From Candidatus Kapaibacterium sp. (GTDB lineage: Bacteria; Bacteroidota; Ignavibacteria; Kapaibacteriales; UBA2268): a stretch of DNA of 35,655 nucleotides. Shown piece after piece: positions 16,397 through 25,416 of the stretch. A program made the position numbers and the translations under genes. Location of the stretch: the NCBI GenBank assembly GCA_023957315.1, contig JAMLHE010000023.1, positions 1 through 35,655 on the forward strand. Reading direction: 5' to 3'. Each line of letters starts with the position of its first letter. Within the stretch, counting starts at the first letter, position 1. A model generated the notes under the pieces. That model worked only from the letters and a program-made list of their open reading frames with translations. It was not told the DNA's origin and did no database searches.

Positions 16397-19067
16397 TGGG
16401 TATCTCCGCAGTAATACTTATTTCGTCAAATCTTTTGCTTACGATTGCCTTAACTTTTTCATCTTGAATAAGTTCCGGATTATAATACAATGCTTTAATA
16501 AAATTATCAGGAGCTTCGGTAATTAATTTTTCGAATAGTTTTATGTCCTTTTTCTTCAACTCAATTTTGGGGATTATTTTTGCCAATAAAGCTGCCGAAT
16601 CATATGATTGGCACAATGGAAGTAATTGGCTGAATAATTTAATATCCAATTTCGGGTTTGAATTTAGTCCATTTATCACGGCATTTCTGACAATAAATAT
16701 CGAATCATTAATCGCTTCAGATAAATTCTCAGGTTTCGGGTCAGAAATCGCCAATGCCTTAGCTGCCGCCGCTCGGACATATGGATGATAATCTTTAAGC
16801 ATTAATCGCAGAATTACCGAATAATTACCTTTATTAAATTTCCCGATATTTTCGGCAATTTTAATTCTGACAATCCAATTTACATTAGCATGTTGCTCGG
16901 CAATTTTATCAAATGAATTTGTATTATTCAGTGCAACAATCATTTTTGCAGAATTAATTACAGTATTTTGGTCAACAGAATGGAGCGAATCTTCTAAAAC
17001 TTCAGAAAACACCTTTGTATCATATAGATTTGTAAAGCGTTGCAATGATGCCAGTGAATTTTCATAATCATGGGCAAGAAGAAGCCCGAAAGCCTGCAAT
17101 GTGATTGTAGTATCGTCAATCATCGCATCTACAGCCGATTCTCTCATTTGCGACGGCAATCGCTCGGATGTAGCAATGCGAATTAATTCGTTCAAATTAT
17201 TGCTTAATTTTGGCTCTTTAAAGTTTCTTTGATTCAATTTATAATTCATTATCGGAATTGTGAATAATTCAATCTGAGGCATTGAATTAGCATTATTTGT
17301 ATCATATTCCATTTTGCAATCAATGCCTGAAGAAAGCACTTGGGAGTGCATATTTTCTTCCTCGTTATGACTTGTAAAAGTGTAAATTGTGCTATCGTTT
17401 GGATTGCTGTTATTCAGTAACAATGAAAGCCCAAATTGGGCATCTCCCGTTCTGCGAGATGACTTTAATATTGAACTATCATTGGCTATCAGCGTCGCAA
17501 AAGAGAAACCGTAAGCAAACGCCTGAGATTGCGATTGTGTTGAAAATTGATTGGTACCGCCATTGTCTATCAAGAATGCATGTGAAGTATTTACTGCTGT
17601 TGATTGGGACAAACTTACCGCTGAATAATTATCATCACCTTCGGAATCAACCAATGCCGCAAAGGAATACCACGACGAAAAAGCTTGTGAGCAAGATGTA
17701 CTCTTGTAAGTGTCGTCGCCTTCTTTGTCCACAAGAAAAGCAATTCCGCCGCCGGTATATCCGGGCATACCGAGCGACACTGCTTGCGAAAATGCGGCTT
17801 CGTCAGCTTTTACGCTTGTATTATATTTATCATTGCCCGATTTATCGCTCAAAAAGGCAAAGGCTTTGGGCCCGGCAAAGGCTTGGGAAAAATGTTTAGC
17901 ATCATAGGAGTCATCGCCCGAGTCATCAATCATAAACCCGAGTCCAAAAAATGCCGAAGCTTGCGAAAATGAACCGGATTTGTACGAATCATCTCCCGAA
18001 TAATCGAAAATGGCACCCAATCCGAATATTCCGCAACCAAGACTATAATTTCCGGCTTGATAATTATCATTGCCATTCAAATCAAAAATCGCATTAACAC
18101 CGAAATATCCGCATCCTAAGCCAAAATCTCCACTTTTATAATTATCATTACCGTTAAAATCAATTATCAATCTCAAAGGATTTGTTATGTTTGATAACTT
18201 ATCTTTAACTTCCAGCTCATAATTATCATCGCCACCCAAATCCACAATTAATGCAAAATCTCCTTTGTAACTGTCTTTACCAGTACCTCCGAGAGCAAAT
18301 CTTCCATATTTTGTATCAATAATCGCAGATTTTATTTGATTGTCTGCTCCAATAAAATTGCTTTTTACAACATCATTTGTTTTGATTATTTCTCGTAAAA
18401 TCGAAATCCCTGCGGACATTGTCTGGAGGCTATCAAGTACCCATTGATTTTCGAAAAATTTATCGGCAATTAAACGAAAGTCAGTATTTCGTTTTTTATA
18501 TTCAAACAAATCATCGGTGTCCAAATAGGGATTGTAAATAATCGAATCGGCATAATTCATCATGAAGGCTAATGTGTTGAAATCTATGGAATTAAGTCGC
18601 TTTTCAAGGATTGTTCTCCCGACGATATAAATTGTTATATATCTGCTCATTATAATTCCGCCCAAAGAGCCAAATGCAGAATCAAGATTTACACCCAACA
18701 TGTCATTGAGCATTAATCGCGGCATCAACGCATTGAGCTCGGAAATATCGAGCTTTTTGATTCCCAAATCGGCAAAAACATGGTCGAGGAAGGGCTCGAA
18801 AGAATTCACATTGAGTCTGTTTATTTCAGTTGAATAAAAAGAAACAATATCGAAACCGTAAAGTGAATTCTCGAATAATCTCTCGCTGAATCGAGATTTA
18901 TTTTTTTCGATATTATAATAATCCCTGGGCAAAATTATATCTCTATAATTCATTGTATTTTTGAATTTTAGAGTATCAATTCTGCGTGTATAATCGGTCT
19001 GAGCATATGATTGCTCAAGTGACAATAAAATAAATAATAGAATTAATATATTTATGGAAGATTTCAT
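16386..19067 (-). CDS. large secreted protein with 26-residue [G][DN]DxY repeats and HEAT-like C-terminus
   Basis: An 893-residue protein with a signal peptide (about 1-22, ending SYAQ). Residues about 255-530 hold roughly nine repeats of period 26-27, each with a Gly-(Asp/Asn)-Asp-x-Tyr turn (for example GDDNY, GNDNY, GDDSY, GNDKY, GDDTY), then often SQA and a hydrophobic strand ending in Asp (FGLGAIFDY, FGLGFMIDD, SFAALVDS). This pattern suggests a beta-solenoid with acidic turns that may bind Ca2+, similar in spirit but not in spacing to RTX nonapeptides. Residues about 640-880 look like alpha-helical HEAT-type repeats (PYVRAAAAKALAISDP, DSIFIVRNAVINGL). It overlaps gmk by 11 bp and follows the phosphodiesterase gene by 9 nt. 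I know no name for it. A structural or surface role is inferred. Confidence 0.7.
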   Translation of the reverse strand: MKSSINILILLFILLSLEQSYAQTDYTRRIDTLKFKNTMNYRDIILPRDYYNIEKNKSRFSERLFENSLYGFDIVSFYSTEINRLNVNSFEPFLDHVFADLGIKKLDISELNALMPRLMLNDMLGVNLDSAFGSLGGIIMSRYITIYIVGRTILEKRLNSIDFNTLAFMMNYADSIIYNPYLDTDDLFEYKKRNTDFRLIADKFFENQWVLDSLQTMSAGISILREIIKTNDVVKSNFIGADNQIKSAIIDTKYGRFALGGTGKDSYKGDFALIVDLGGDDNYELEVKDKLSNITNPLRLIIDFNGNDNYKSGDFGLGCGYFGVNAIFDLNGNDNYQAGNYSLGCGIFGLGAIFDYSGDDSYKSGSFSQASAFFGLGFMIDDSGDDSYDAKHFSQAFAGPKAFAFLSDKSGNDKYNTSVKADEAAFSQAVSLGMPGYTGGGIAFLVDKEGDDTYKSTSCSQAFSSWYSFAALVDSEGDDNYSAVSLSQSTAVNTSHAFLIDNGGTNQFSTQSQSQAFAYGFSFATLIANDSSILKSSRRTGDAQFGLSLLLNNSNPNDSTIYTFTSHNEEENMHSQVLSSGIDCKMEYDTNNANSMPQIELFTIPIMNYKLNQRNFKEPKLSNNLNELIRIATSERLPSQMRESAVDAMIDDTTITLQAFGLLLAHDYENSLASLQRFTNLYDTKVFSEVLEDSLHSVDQNTVINSAKMIVALNNTNSFDKIAEQHANVNWIVRIKIAENIGKFNKGNYSVILRLMLKDYHPYVRAAAAKALAISDPKPENLSEAINDSIFIVRNAVINGLNSNPKLDIKLFSQLLPLCQSYDSAALLAKIIPKIELKKKDIKLFEKLITEAPDNFIKALYYNPELIQDEKVKAIVSKRFDEISITAEIPNAE

Positions 19068-19076
19068 TATTTGTGC

Positions 19077-20315
19077 TTATTCGATTATTATTTGTCGGAT
19101 GTCTGACAATCTGCCATCAATTCCGGGAGCCGGTCTGATGCCGAAAATTTTGCAAAGCATAGGATAAATATCAACTGAGTTCAGTGTACCAGTCCTATAT
19201 GAAGATTTGAACGAAGGACCGCGTGCCATAAAAATTCCGTGCATATCCATATGGTTGTTATCATAACCGTGAGTAGCCAAATATGTGCCTGACCAGTTAT
19301 AGTCAGTTTGAAGCAACCAGCCGATGTCAGCAATTAAAATAATATCCGTTAACAAAGGATTTGAAAAATATTTATAATTTACTGGCATTTCGCTTCGCAA
19401 AAAGCTTTTATAGCCATTTTCTTTTTGTTGTAAAAGGGTGAATAGCGTTCCCATTTTATATTTCGGAGCTTGAATTAAGGCAAATGGTCCGTGTGCGTTT
19501 ATATACACATCATCATCGGGAATAAATTCACGAAGATTAATGATACGCGTTGAATCAATTTCTGTCATTCCGTGGTCGGACACAATAATCAAATTAACGC
19601 TATCCCTCAGTCCGAGTTTTTCCAGCCCAAGGTCAAGATTTCGGATTGTGCTGTCAAGCAATCCAATAGCAGCATTTAATTCGGGAGAATCAATTCCATG
19701 CGAATGAGCTCGAGAATCAGTTGCATCAAAATATAGTGTAATGAATTTTGGGCGAATGTTTTCCGGAAGAGTCAGCCAACGCAAAACGCCCTCTACCCTA
19801 ATTTCATAAGGGCGAGTATGTTCGTATTTTTCGTAAAAGTCAGGGCGTCTTTCAGAATCGCTAATTTCTGAGCCGGGCCAAAAATATGAAGCGGTTTTGA
19901 TGCCGTTCAACTTTGCAGTTTCCCAAAATGCTTCGCCTCTCCACCATTTACTTTCGTACATTGTTGCCGACCCGATTGAGAATTTCTCGCCTGAAAATAA
20001 ATCATGGAAAGAATTCGCTATAATTCCGTGATTATCAGGATGACGTCCCGTGATTATCGAATAGTGGCACGGGAAAGTTGATGTTGGGAAAACTGACTTT
20101 AGCGACAACGCTCTTACGCCCTCATCGGCAATGGAATTCAAATAAGCGCTTTCGCTTCGTTGCAAGTAATCCCATCTGAATCCATCAAGGGAAACGAGTA
20201 TCGTGGTCGGCTGGTACTGCGAGATAGATGAATTATAAAAAGCGAAAAAAACAAAAACAAAGAGAGCAATTTTAGTTGCCCTCCGTGCTAAGTCTATGTT
20301 AAAATGCTTCATCAT
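19077..20315 (-). CDS. ectonucleotide pyrophosphatase/phosphodiesterase-like protein (alkaline phosphatase superfamily)
   Basis: A 412-residue secreted enzyme. After a signal anchor or peptide (about 12-33) come the alkaline phosphatase superfamily elements: VSLDGFRWDYL (metal ligand Asp44), FPTSTFPCHYSIITGRHP with nucleophile Thr80, DATDSRAHSHG (further metal ligands), SDHGM, and a late HGYDNNHMDMHGIFMARGP. The FPTxTFPxHYxIxTG signature is that of the NPP (type I phosphodiesterase/nucleotide pyrophosphatase) family, which hydrolyses nucleotide or phospholipid phosphodiester bonds outside the cytoplasm. Its ATG overlaps the thrS stop as ATGA, so it is translationally coupled to thrS. The exact substrate is not predictable. 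Confidence 0.9.
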   Translation of the reverse strand: MMKHFNIDLARRATKIALFVFVFFAFYNSSISQYQPTTILVSLDGFRWDYLQRSESAYLNSIADEGVRALSLKSVFPTSTFPCHYSIITGRHPDNHGIIANSFHDLFSGEKFSIGSATMYESKWWRGEAFWETAKLNGIKTASYFWPGSEISDSERRPDFYEKYEHTRPYEIRVEGVLRWLTLPENIRPKFITLYFDATDSRAHSHGIDSPELNAAIGLLDSTIRNLDLGLEKLGLRDSVNLIIVSDHGMTEIDSTRIINLREFIPDDDVYINAHGPFALIQAPKYKMGTLFTLLQQKENGYKSFLRSEMPVNYKYFSNPLLTDIILIADIGWLLQTDYNWSGTYLATHGYDNNHMDMHGIFMARGPSFKSSYRTGTLNSVDIYPMLCKIFGIRPAPGIDGRLSDIRQIIIE

Positions 20316-22234
20316 GCTCCGGGCAAATTCAAAGTAGTAAACAAATGAGCGGTTTCGTCAAGCGTTTTAGTTCCTAAATCGCCTTTGCCGTGCTCTCTTA
20401 GTGAAATCGTTTTGCTATCCTCTTCTTTTTGACCGACTACAATTGCAAATGGAATTTTCTTTTGCTCGGATTCGGCTATTTTACGATTTACCTTTTCTGA
20501 CCGGAAATCGGGTTCCGCTCTGAAACCCAGCTCTTTGAAGTAATCCACTAAAGATTGGGCATAATCATTTTGATTTTGGCTAATCGGTAGTACAGAAACC
20601 TGCAGCGGAGCCAGCCAAAATGGGAAATTACCCGCATAATGCTCTATCAAAATTGACATAAAACGCTCCATTGAGCCAAAGGGTGCTCTATGAATAATAA
20701 CCGGACGATGTTTTTGGTTGTCTGCACCTGTATATTCGAGCCCGAACCTTTCCGGCATTACATAGTCCACTTGGACGGTGCCAAGTTGCCACTTTCTACC
20801 AATGGCATCACGAACGATGAAGTCAACTTTTGGTCCATAAAATGAGGCTTCGCCCACTCCAATGAAATAATCGAGGTTCATCATATCGGCGACTTCTTTG
20901 ATTTCGCGCTCTGCTTTTTCCCACATATCAAGGTCGCCTGCATATTTTGAGGCATCGTCATCGCGGAAAGAGAGCCTTGTTGATACTTTCATATCAAAAG
21001 TTTTGAATACAAGTTGAGTAAGCTCTATTGCATTAATCAATTCATCTTTCAGTTGGTCATCAGTGCAATAAATGTGAGCATCGTCTTGAGTGAATCCGCG
21101 TACTCTCGATAATCCGCTTAATTCGCCGGATTGCTCGTAACGGTAAACCGTGCCGAATTCGGCTAATCGCAATGGCAAATCGCGATAAGAACGAGGCTTT
21201 AGAGCATAAATCTGATGATGATGCGGACAATTCATCGGTTTGAGAAGGTATTCTTCCTCTTCGACTATGATTGGCGCGAATTGTGAATCTTTATAATATG
21301 GGTAATGCCCTGAAGTCTTGTACAAATTCAAATTTCCGATGTGCGGAGTGATAACCTCTACATATCCGCGTTTGACGAGTTCTTCTTTTATGAATGCTTC
21401 GAGCTTGCGGCGAATGAAGGCGCCATTTGGCAACCAAACGGGTAGCCCTCCGCCAATTTCAGGTGTTATCATGAACAATTCAAGCTCCCTGCCAAGCTTG
21501 CGATGGTCACGTTTTTCGGCTTCTTCGCGAAGATGGATAAACTCATCTAATAGTTTTTGCTTCGGAAATGATATCCCGTAAATGCGTGTCATCATAGTTT
21601 TGGTCGAATCACCTCGCCAATAAGCACCGGCTACGGAAAGCAATTTGACTGATTTGATGTATGCCGTCGAGGGAATATGTCCGCCACGACAAAGGTCGGT
21701 AAAGTTGCCTTGTTTGCAAAATGTAATGCGCTCGCCTTTCAGCCCTTCGAGCAAATCAAGTTTGAACTCATTGCCTGCATCTGCGTAAAATTTATAGGCA
21801 TCATCCCAAGTTGATTCATACATATCGTAAGTAGATGCTTTCTTGGATAACTCGCGCATTTTTGATTCGATTTCTGGCAAATTTTCTGTCGAAAGTTTTA
21901 CACCTTCCGGTGGCAAAACATCGTAGTAAAAGCCGTTTTCGATTGATGGACCGATGCCAAATTTTGTACCCGGATATAACTCCTGAATGGCTTCAGCCAT
22001 TAAGTGGGCTGATGAGTGCCAATACATTTGCTTGCCGTCATCATCGTCGAAAGTTGCAATTTTCAATGTTGCATCTGATTCAATCGGGCGATTCAGTTCA
22101 TAATACTCACCATTTACGACTACTCCGACTGCATTACGAGCTAATCCTTCGGAAATGGATTTAGCGACTTCCAAGCCGCTTACTCCATCCGAATACTCTC
22201 GTACATTGCCGTCCGGAAATGTTATCTTAACCAT
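20312..22234 (-). CDS. thrS: threonyl-tRNA synthetase
   Basis: A 640-residue class II aminoacyl-tRNA synthetase that charges tRNA-Thr. It has an N-terminal TGS domain (ITFPDGNVREYSDGVSGLEV), the editing domain with HSSAHLMAEAI, the YGISFP segment, then the catalytic core with MNCPHHHQIY (zinc-site Cys), RVRGFTQDDAHIYC and RAPFGSMERF, and the anticodon-binding domain at the C-terminus. Length and order are canonical. It is the first gene of a run of four overlapping or nearly contiguous minus-strand genes. A TATATTTG box 35 nt before the ATG is a candidate promoter element. I saw no T-box in the 90-nt leader. Confidence 0.97.
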   Translation of the reverse strand: MVKITFPDGNVREYSDGVSGLEVAKSISEGLARNAVGVVVNGEYYELNRPIESDATLKIATFDDDDGKQMYWHSSAHLMAEAIQELYPGTKFGIGPSIENGFYYDVLPPEGVKLSTENLPEIESKMRELSKKASTYDMYESTWDDAYKFYADAGNEFKLDLLEGLKGERITFCKQGNFTDLCRGGHIPSTAYIKSVKLLSVAGAYWRGDSTKTMMTRIYGISFPKQKLLDEFIHLREEAEKRDHRKLGRELELFMITPEIGGGLPVWLPNGAFIRRKLEAFIKEELVKRGYVEVITPHIGNLNLYKTSGHYPYYKDSQFAPIIVEEEEYLLKPMNCPHHHQIYALKPRSYRDLPLRLAEFGTVYRYEQSGELSGLSRVRGFTQDDAHIYCTDDQLKDELINAIELTQLVFKTFDMKVSTRLSFRDDDASKYAGDLDMWEKAEREIKEVADMMNLDYFIGVGEASFYGPKVDFIVRDAIGRKWQLGTVQVDYVMPERFGLEYTGADNQKHRPVIIHRAPFGSMERFMSILIEHYAGNFPFWLAPLQVSVLPISQNQNDYAQSLVDYFKELGFRAEPDFRSEKVNRKIAESEQKKIPFAIVVGQKEEDSKTISLREHGKGDLGTKTLDETAHLFTTLNLPGA

Positions 22235-22268
22235 AAATAAATACCTTAGTTTAAATTTTTATATCATA

Positions 22269-22276
22269 CAAATATA
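22269..22276 (-). promoter_or_regulatory. putative Bacteroidota -7 box before thrS (TATATTTG)
   Basis: TATATTTG on the minus strand, 35 nt before the thrS ATG. It matches TAnnTTTG. TTG occurs about 16-17 nt upstream, slightly too close for a standard -33 element. Confidence 0.35.
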
Positions 22277-22323
22277 TGAAATGCTGATGTCACAATGAAA
22301 TTTGAGTTGACATTAACATGAAA

Positions 22324-22998
22324 TTAATCTTTATTGACGAAATCGAACAAGAAAAATGATGTAACAATCATCAATCCGCTATATGCTATTATCATTTGCA
22401 AATCTTTCATCGCATCTGCAAAGGCAACACCCTCGAAAGACATTTTTGTCAATCCTACTCCCAGAATGATAATCGGGAGTAAAATCGGGAATGATAGCAC
22501 CGGAAATAGTGCGTTTTTGCTGTTTGCCTTCGCTATCAATGCCGATATTATTGTAGTAGCTGAAGCCACTGCAATACTACCAACGACGATAGTAGCAGTA
22601 AAAAGCGTTAAATTTTTCACTTCGATATCGCCCAGAAACAGAAAAAACAACAAAACGGCGAAAAAATTAAGCGAAGCGCTCAATAAAATATTGAACAATA
22701 GCTTCCCGAAATAAATTGCGTAGGGTGTGGAACTGAGTTGCAGCAATATATAAGTGCCACGCTCTTCTTCGCTCACGAATACTTTCGATAGCCCTGTCAT
22801 TGAAGCAAAAAACATGATAACCCACAAAATTCCGGCTGCAATCATCGGAGTTATCGTTTCTCCTGCTGTTGCAAACATTATCATTGTGATTGTAGTCAGT
22901 ACAAACAGCAATACTGCGGAAATTGCATATCGAGTACGGAATTCGCTTTTTAGTTCTTTAACCAAAACTGCTGATATTCTGAGATAGTTAACGCCCAT
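22324..22998 (-). CDS. ccmB: heme exporter membrane subunit CcmB
   Basis: A 224-residue polytopic membrane protein with about six hydrophobic helices. The N-terminal block LVKELKSEFRTRYAISAVLL, the segment EEERGTYILLQLSSTP and the Gly/Pro-rich helix PVLSFPILLPIIILGVG are characteristic of CcmB, the permease of the CcmAB ABC transporter used in system I cytochrome c maturation. The start lies 3 nt after the stop of the IgGFc/beta-barrel gene, so it is expressed from that operon. The other ccm genes are not in the window and thrS follows 89 nt downstream. The placement after surface-protein genes is unusual. Confidence 0.88.
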   Translation of the reverse strand: MGVNYLRISAVLVKELKSEFRTRYAISAVLLFVLTTITMIMFATAGETITPMIAAGILWVIMFFASMTGLSKVFVSEEERGTYILLQLSSTPYAIYFGKLLFNILLSASLNFFAVLLFFLFLGDIEVKNLTLFTATIVVGSIAVASATTIISALIAKANSKNALFPVLSFPILLPIIILGVGLTKMSFEGVAFADAMKDLQMIIAYSGLMIVTSFFLFDFVNKD

Positions 22999-23001
22999 GG
23001 C

Positions 23002-25416
23002 TTACTTTACCAAATATTTGGCACCGAGCCTGATTTTCAACATCTGAACTTGCCAATCTGTATCTTCAGCCATATCAAATGGGGAGAAATTCATGCTTGA
23101 TTCGAAGAAACCGGAAAATCGGTCATAAATTGGTACGCTCGCTCCGATTCCAACGTAAAATCCAAGTCTAAAGCTATTGAGAGATTCGAGTTCGTCCACA
23201 TTGAGTGGCAAATATTGCGAACCATTTTCGTAAACGTAATTATCGGGTATGTTGATTTTCTTGCGGATTTCAGCTGATTTGCTGAGTGCCATCCCGAAAT
23301 TTATTCCACCGTTCAAATACATCAAACGATTTATAAAATATTCAACGCCAATTGAAAGATTTGCATATAAATTATCTAAATTTATCAGATGCGATTCTTG
23401 GAAAGGCAGAAGCTGACCTGAATCGGGGTCACGACGACTTGATAAAATACTATCAGGTGCATTCAATTCTCCACCAATGCTCTCCAATGCTAATGTAGCT
23501 GCAATATTCATCTTTGGTAATATGCGCGTTGACGCATAAATTCCAAACCACCCGCCACTTCCGGCTGCAGAGGAAAATTTGCCCGGAAAACTGAGGTCTC
23601 CTGTTCTATCAAAGCTTGCGGAATGAGTTGAAAGCGAATATTGTCCAAAAAAACCTATTAAATATCCGGGATTGGAAATACATGTTTTGCTGATTCCTTC
23701 GATTAATGAATATCCCATAGCTCCTGTGCTCGGTTCGTAGGAATAGCATAGAGTATAAAGGGATATATTTTGACCGACATCCATCAATTCCAAAACAAGC
23801 GAGCCTTCGTAAGTAGGATTTTGCACTTTGACCGAAAATTGAGCTTGAGGCATGCCATCTGCAATTCGGGGAATCGTTGCAATTATTCCCGCACTGTCAA
23901 CAACCGAAATTTTGCTCAAACCAAGGTCGTCAACTCTGTCATCTCTGACGATTATTACTACATTGCCATCAACTTCAGTCATTACTGCCATTGGTGGAAT
24001 CGTGTCTTTTTTGGGGACGTACTCAAGGAAAGATTGACCGCCCATATTTCCATAAGCATCATAAGCATCAATATCGCCAAAGCCAAAACCATAGGAATAC
24101 ATCCCAAATGGTTCGTTGCCACGTATATAATGCGTTCCGAAAGGTACGTCTATGAATGCGATAGAATATCTTGTCATACCAAGTTGGGTGAAATCTTTTA
24201 CATCCATCTTTCTATCATTCAATTCCATAGTCGCAATCGCATTTGTCGGCACTACAACATTGATATGGTGATTCCAACTGCCATTGATTGGAGTTGCAAA
24301 TCTATATTCGTTCAAAAATTGCTGTGTCGGGCTAATCAAAAGCATCATCGGGTCACCGATTTGGTCGCCGTTTTCATAACCTTGCGAATATTGAGCTACC
24401 AAAACCGGCTTATCAGCAGTAACTTGCAAATCTTGATTGGAATTTTTTTCAATAAATTGCCCGGGTTTCAACGTGGCAATCAATTTTGAATTCTCGAAAA
24501 CTTTCGTGTTTGGTTCATGCGCCAATACACGATAAGTATAAAAAGACCTGCCTTTGAGTCTGCCAATATAAAAATGCTTTCCCCACGAATTCACAGGTGG
24601 AATCTGCTCGACTAAGTGATTACATGCCTTTATACGTGGCGGACCAACGGGTATGTAAGTACATTCGTGCCCGCTAAATACGGCGATTTTTTTGTTCGAC
24701 TTAATCAATGAGCCTGTCAAATCAACTTCAATATCACGAATGTTAAACTTTCGGAGTATTCGAGATTCGGTCTCTGCCCCTACTTGGTAAGCATCACCTT
24801 TGTTCAAAGTGACAGTATATTTTTCGCTGCGTGGCTTGCCTGTATAAGTGATTGTCGAAGGTGTGATTTCGACGATGGTGTTATCTTCTGTTGCTACTAT
24901 AGCAAATATCGGAGATAGTTTTTCAGCAACATGATAGCACATTACGCGATATTCGGTGCCAAGCACATTTACCGGAAGCCCGAGATAAGTGTCTGTAGTT
25001 TGGTGGCGACGATTCAATCCATAAACCGATATTGGATGGTCGGACATTACGTTGACGCCTAAACCTCTTTCGACAACTTCGTAACTTCGGATTTGAGCCA
25101 ATGGGTCAACTACGATACTTCTGACTGTTCCCGCAGGAACAAACATTGTTTGATTGTAGTTAATTGAGGGGATAGTTACGCTGACTGTCGCATCGTGGTC
25201 GCCTGTGATAAAAAGCTCAAGTAAAAGCGCATTTTTGACATTGCCCGGTTCTTCTTTGAAATTTGTCATAAAACAAAGCCAGAATTCCGTACCGATAGGC
25301 TTCTTTGCTATCAATGCCAAACTTGGGTCAATTGCGTCTTGTGCTGATAAATTTGAAAATCCGACTGTGACCAGCATTAAAATAAGTATAATTTTTGTTT
25401 TCAATTTTTCTCTCAT
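23002..25416 (-). CDS. IgGFc-binding-like protein with C-terminal beta-barrel-type domain
   Basis: An 804-residue protein. The signal peptide (1-25) ends LSAQ. The N-terminal ~450 residues are paralogous to the partial protein at 1..1572 (GTEFWLCFMT, MSDHPISVYGL, HFYIGRLKGRSFYTYRVLA) and belong with bacterial IgGFc-binding-type domains. A middle Ig-like part follows (DTIPPMAVMTEVDGNVVIIV). The last ~250 residues read as outer-membrane beta strands (GGWFGIYASTRILPKMNIAA, LYANLSIGVEYFINRLMYL, RLGFYVGIGASVPIYDRFSG, QMLKIRLGAKYLVK). This suggests an outer-membrane-anchored surface protein. It starts directly after the T9SS gene's stop (no gap) and is followed 3 nt later by ccmB. Ligand unknown. 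Confidence 0.8.
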   Translation of the reverse strand: MREKLKTKIILILMLVTVGFSNLSAQDAIDPSLALIAKKPIGTEFWLCFMTNFKEEPGNVKNALLLELFITGDHDATVSVTIPSINYNQTMFVPAGTVRSIVVDPLAQIRSYEVVERGLGVNVMSDHPISVYGLNRRHQTTDTYLGLPVNVLGTEYRVMCYHVAEKLSPIFAIVATEDNTIVEITPSTITYTGKPRSEKYTVTLNKGDAYQVGAETESRILRKFNIRDIEVDLTGSLIKSNKKIAVFSGHECTYIPVGPPRIKACNHLVEQIPPVNSWGKHFYIGRLKGRSFYTYRVLAHEPNTKVFENSKLIATLKPGQFIEKNSNQDLQVTADKPVLVAQYSQGYENGDQIGDPMMLLISPTQQFLNEYRFATPINGSWNHHINVVVPTNAIATMELNDRKMDVKDFTQLGMTRYSIAFIDVPFGTHYIRGNEPFGMYSYGFGFGDIDAYDAYGNMGGQSFLEYVPKKDTIPPMAVMTEVDGNVVIIVRDDRVDDLGLSKISVVDSAGIIATIPRIADGMPQAQFSVKVQNPTYEGSLVLELMDVGQNISLYTLCYSYEPSTGAMGYSLIEGISKTCISNPGYLIGFFGQYSLSTHSASFDRTGDLSFPGKFSSAAGSGGWFGIYASTRILPKMNIAATLALESIGGELNAPDSILSSRRDPDSGQLLPFQESHLINLDNLYANLSIGVEYFINRLMYLNGGINFGMALSKSAEIRKKINIPDNYVYENGSQYLPLNVDELESLNSFRLGFYVGIGASVPIYDRFSGFFESSMNFSPFDMAEDTDWQVQMLKIRLGAKYLVK

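Noticed and set aside
23770..24489. 239-codon plus-strand ORF inside the IgGFc-like gene
   Set aside because: Antisense shadow of a clearly coding minus-strand frame, with no recognisable domain.
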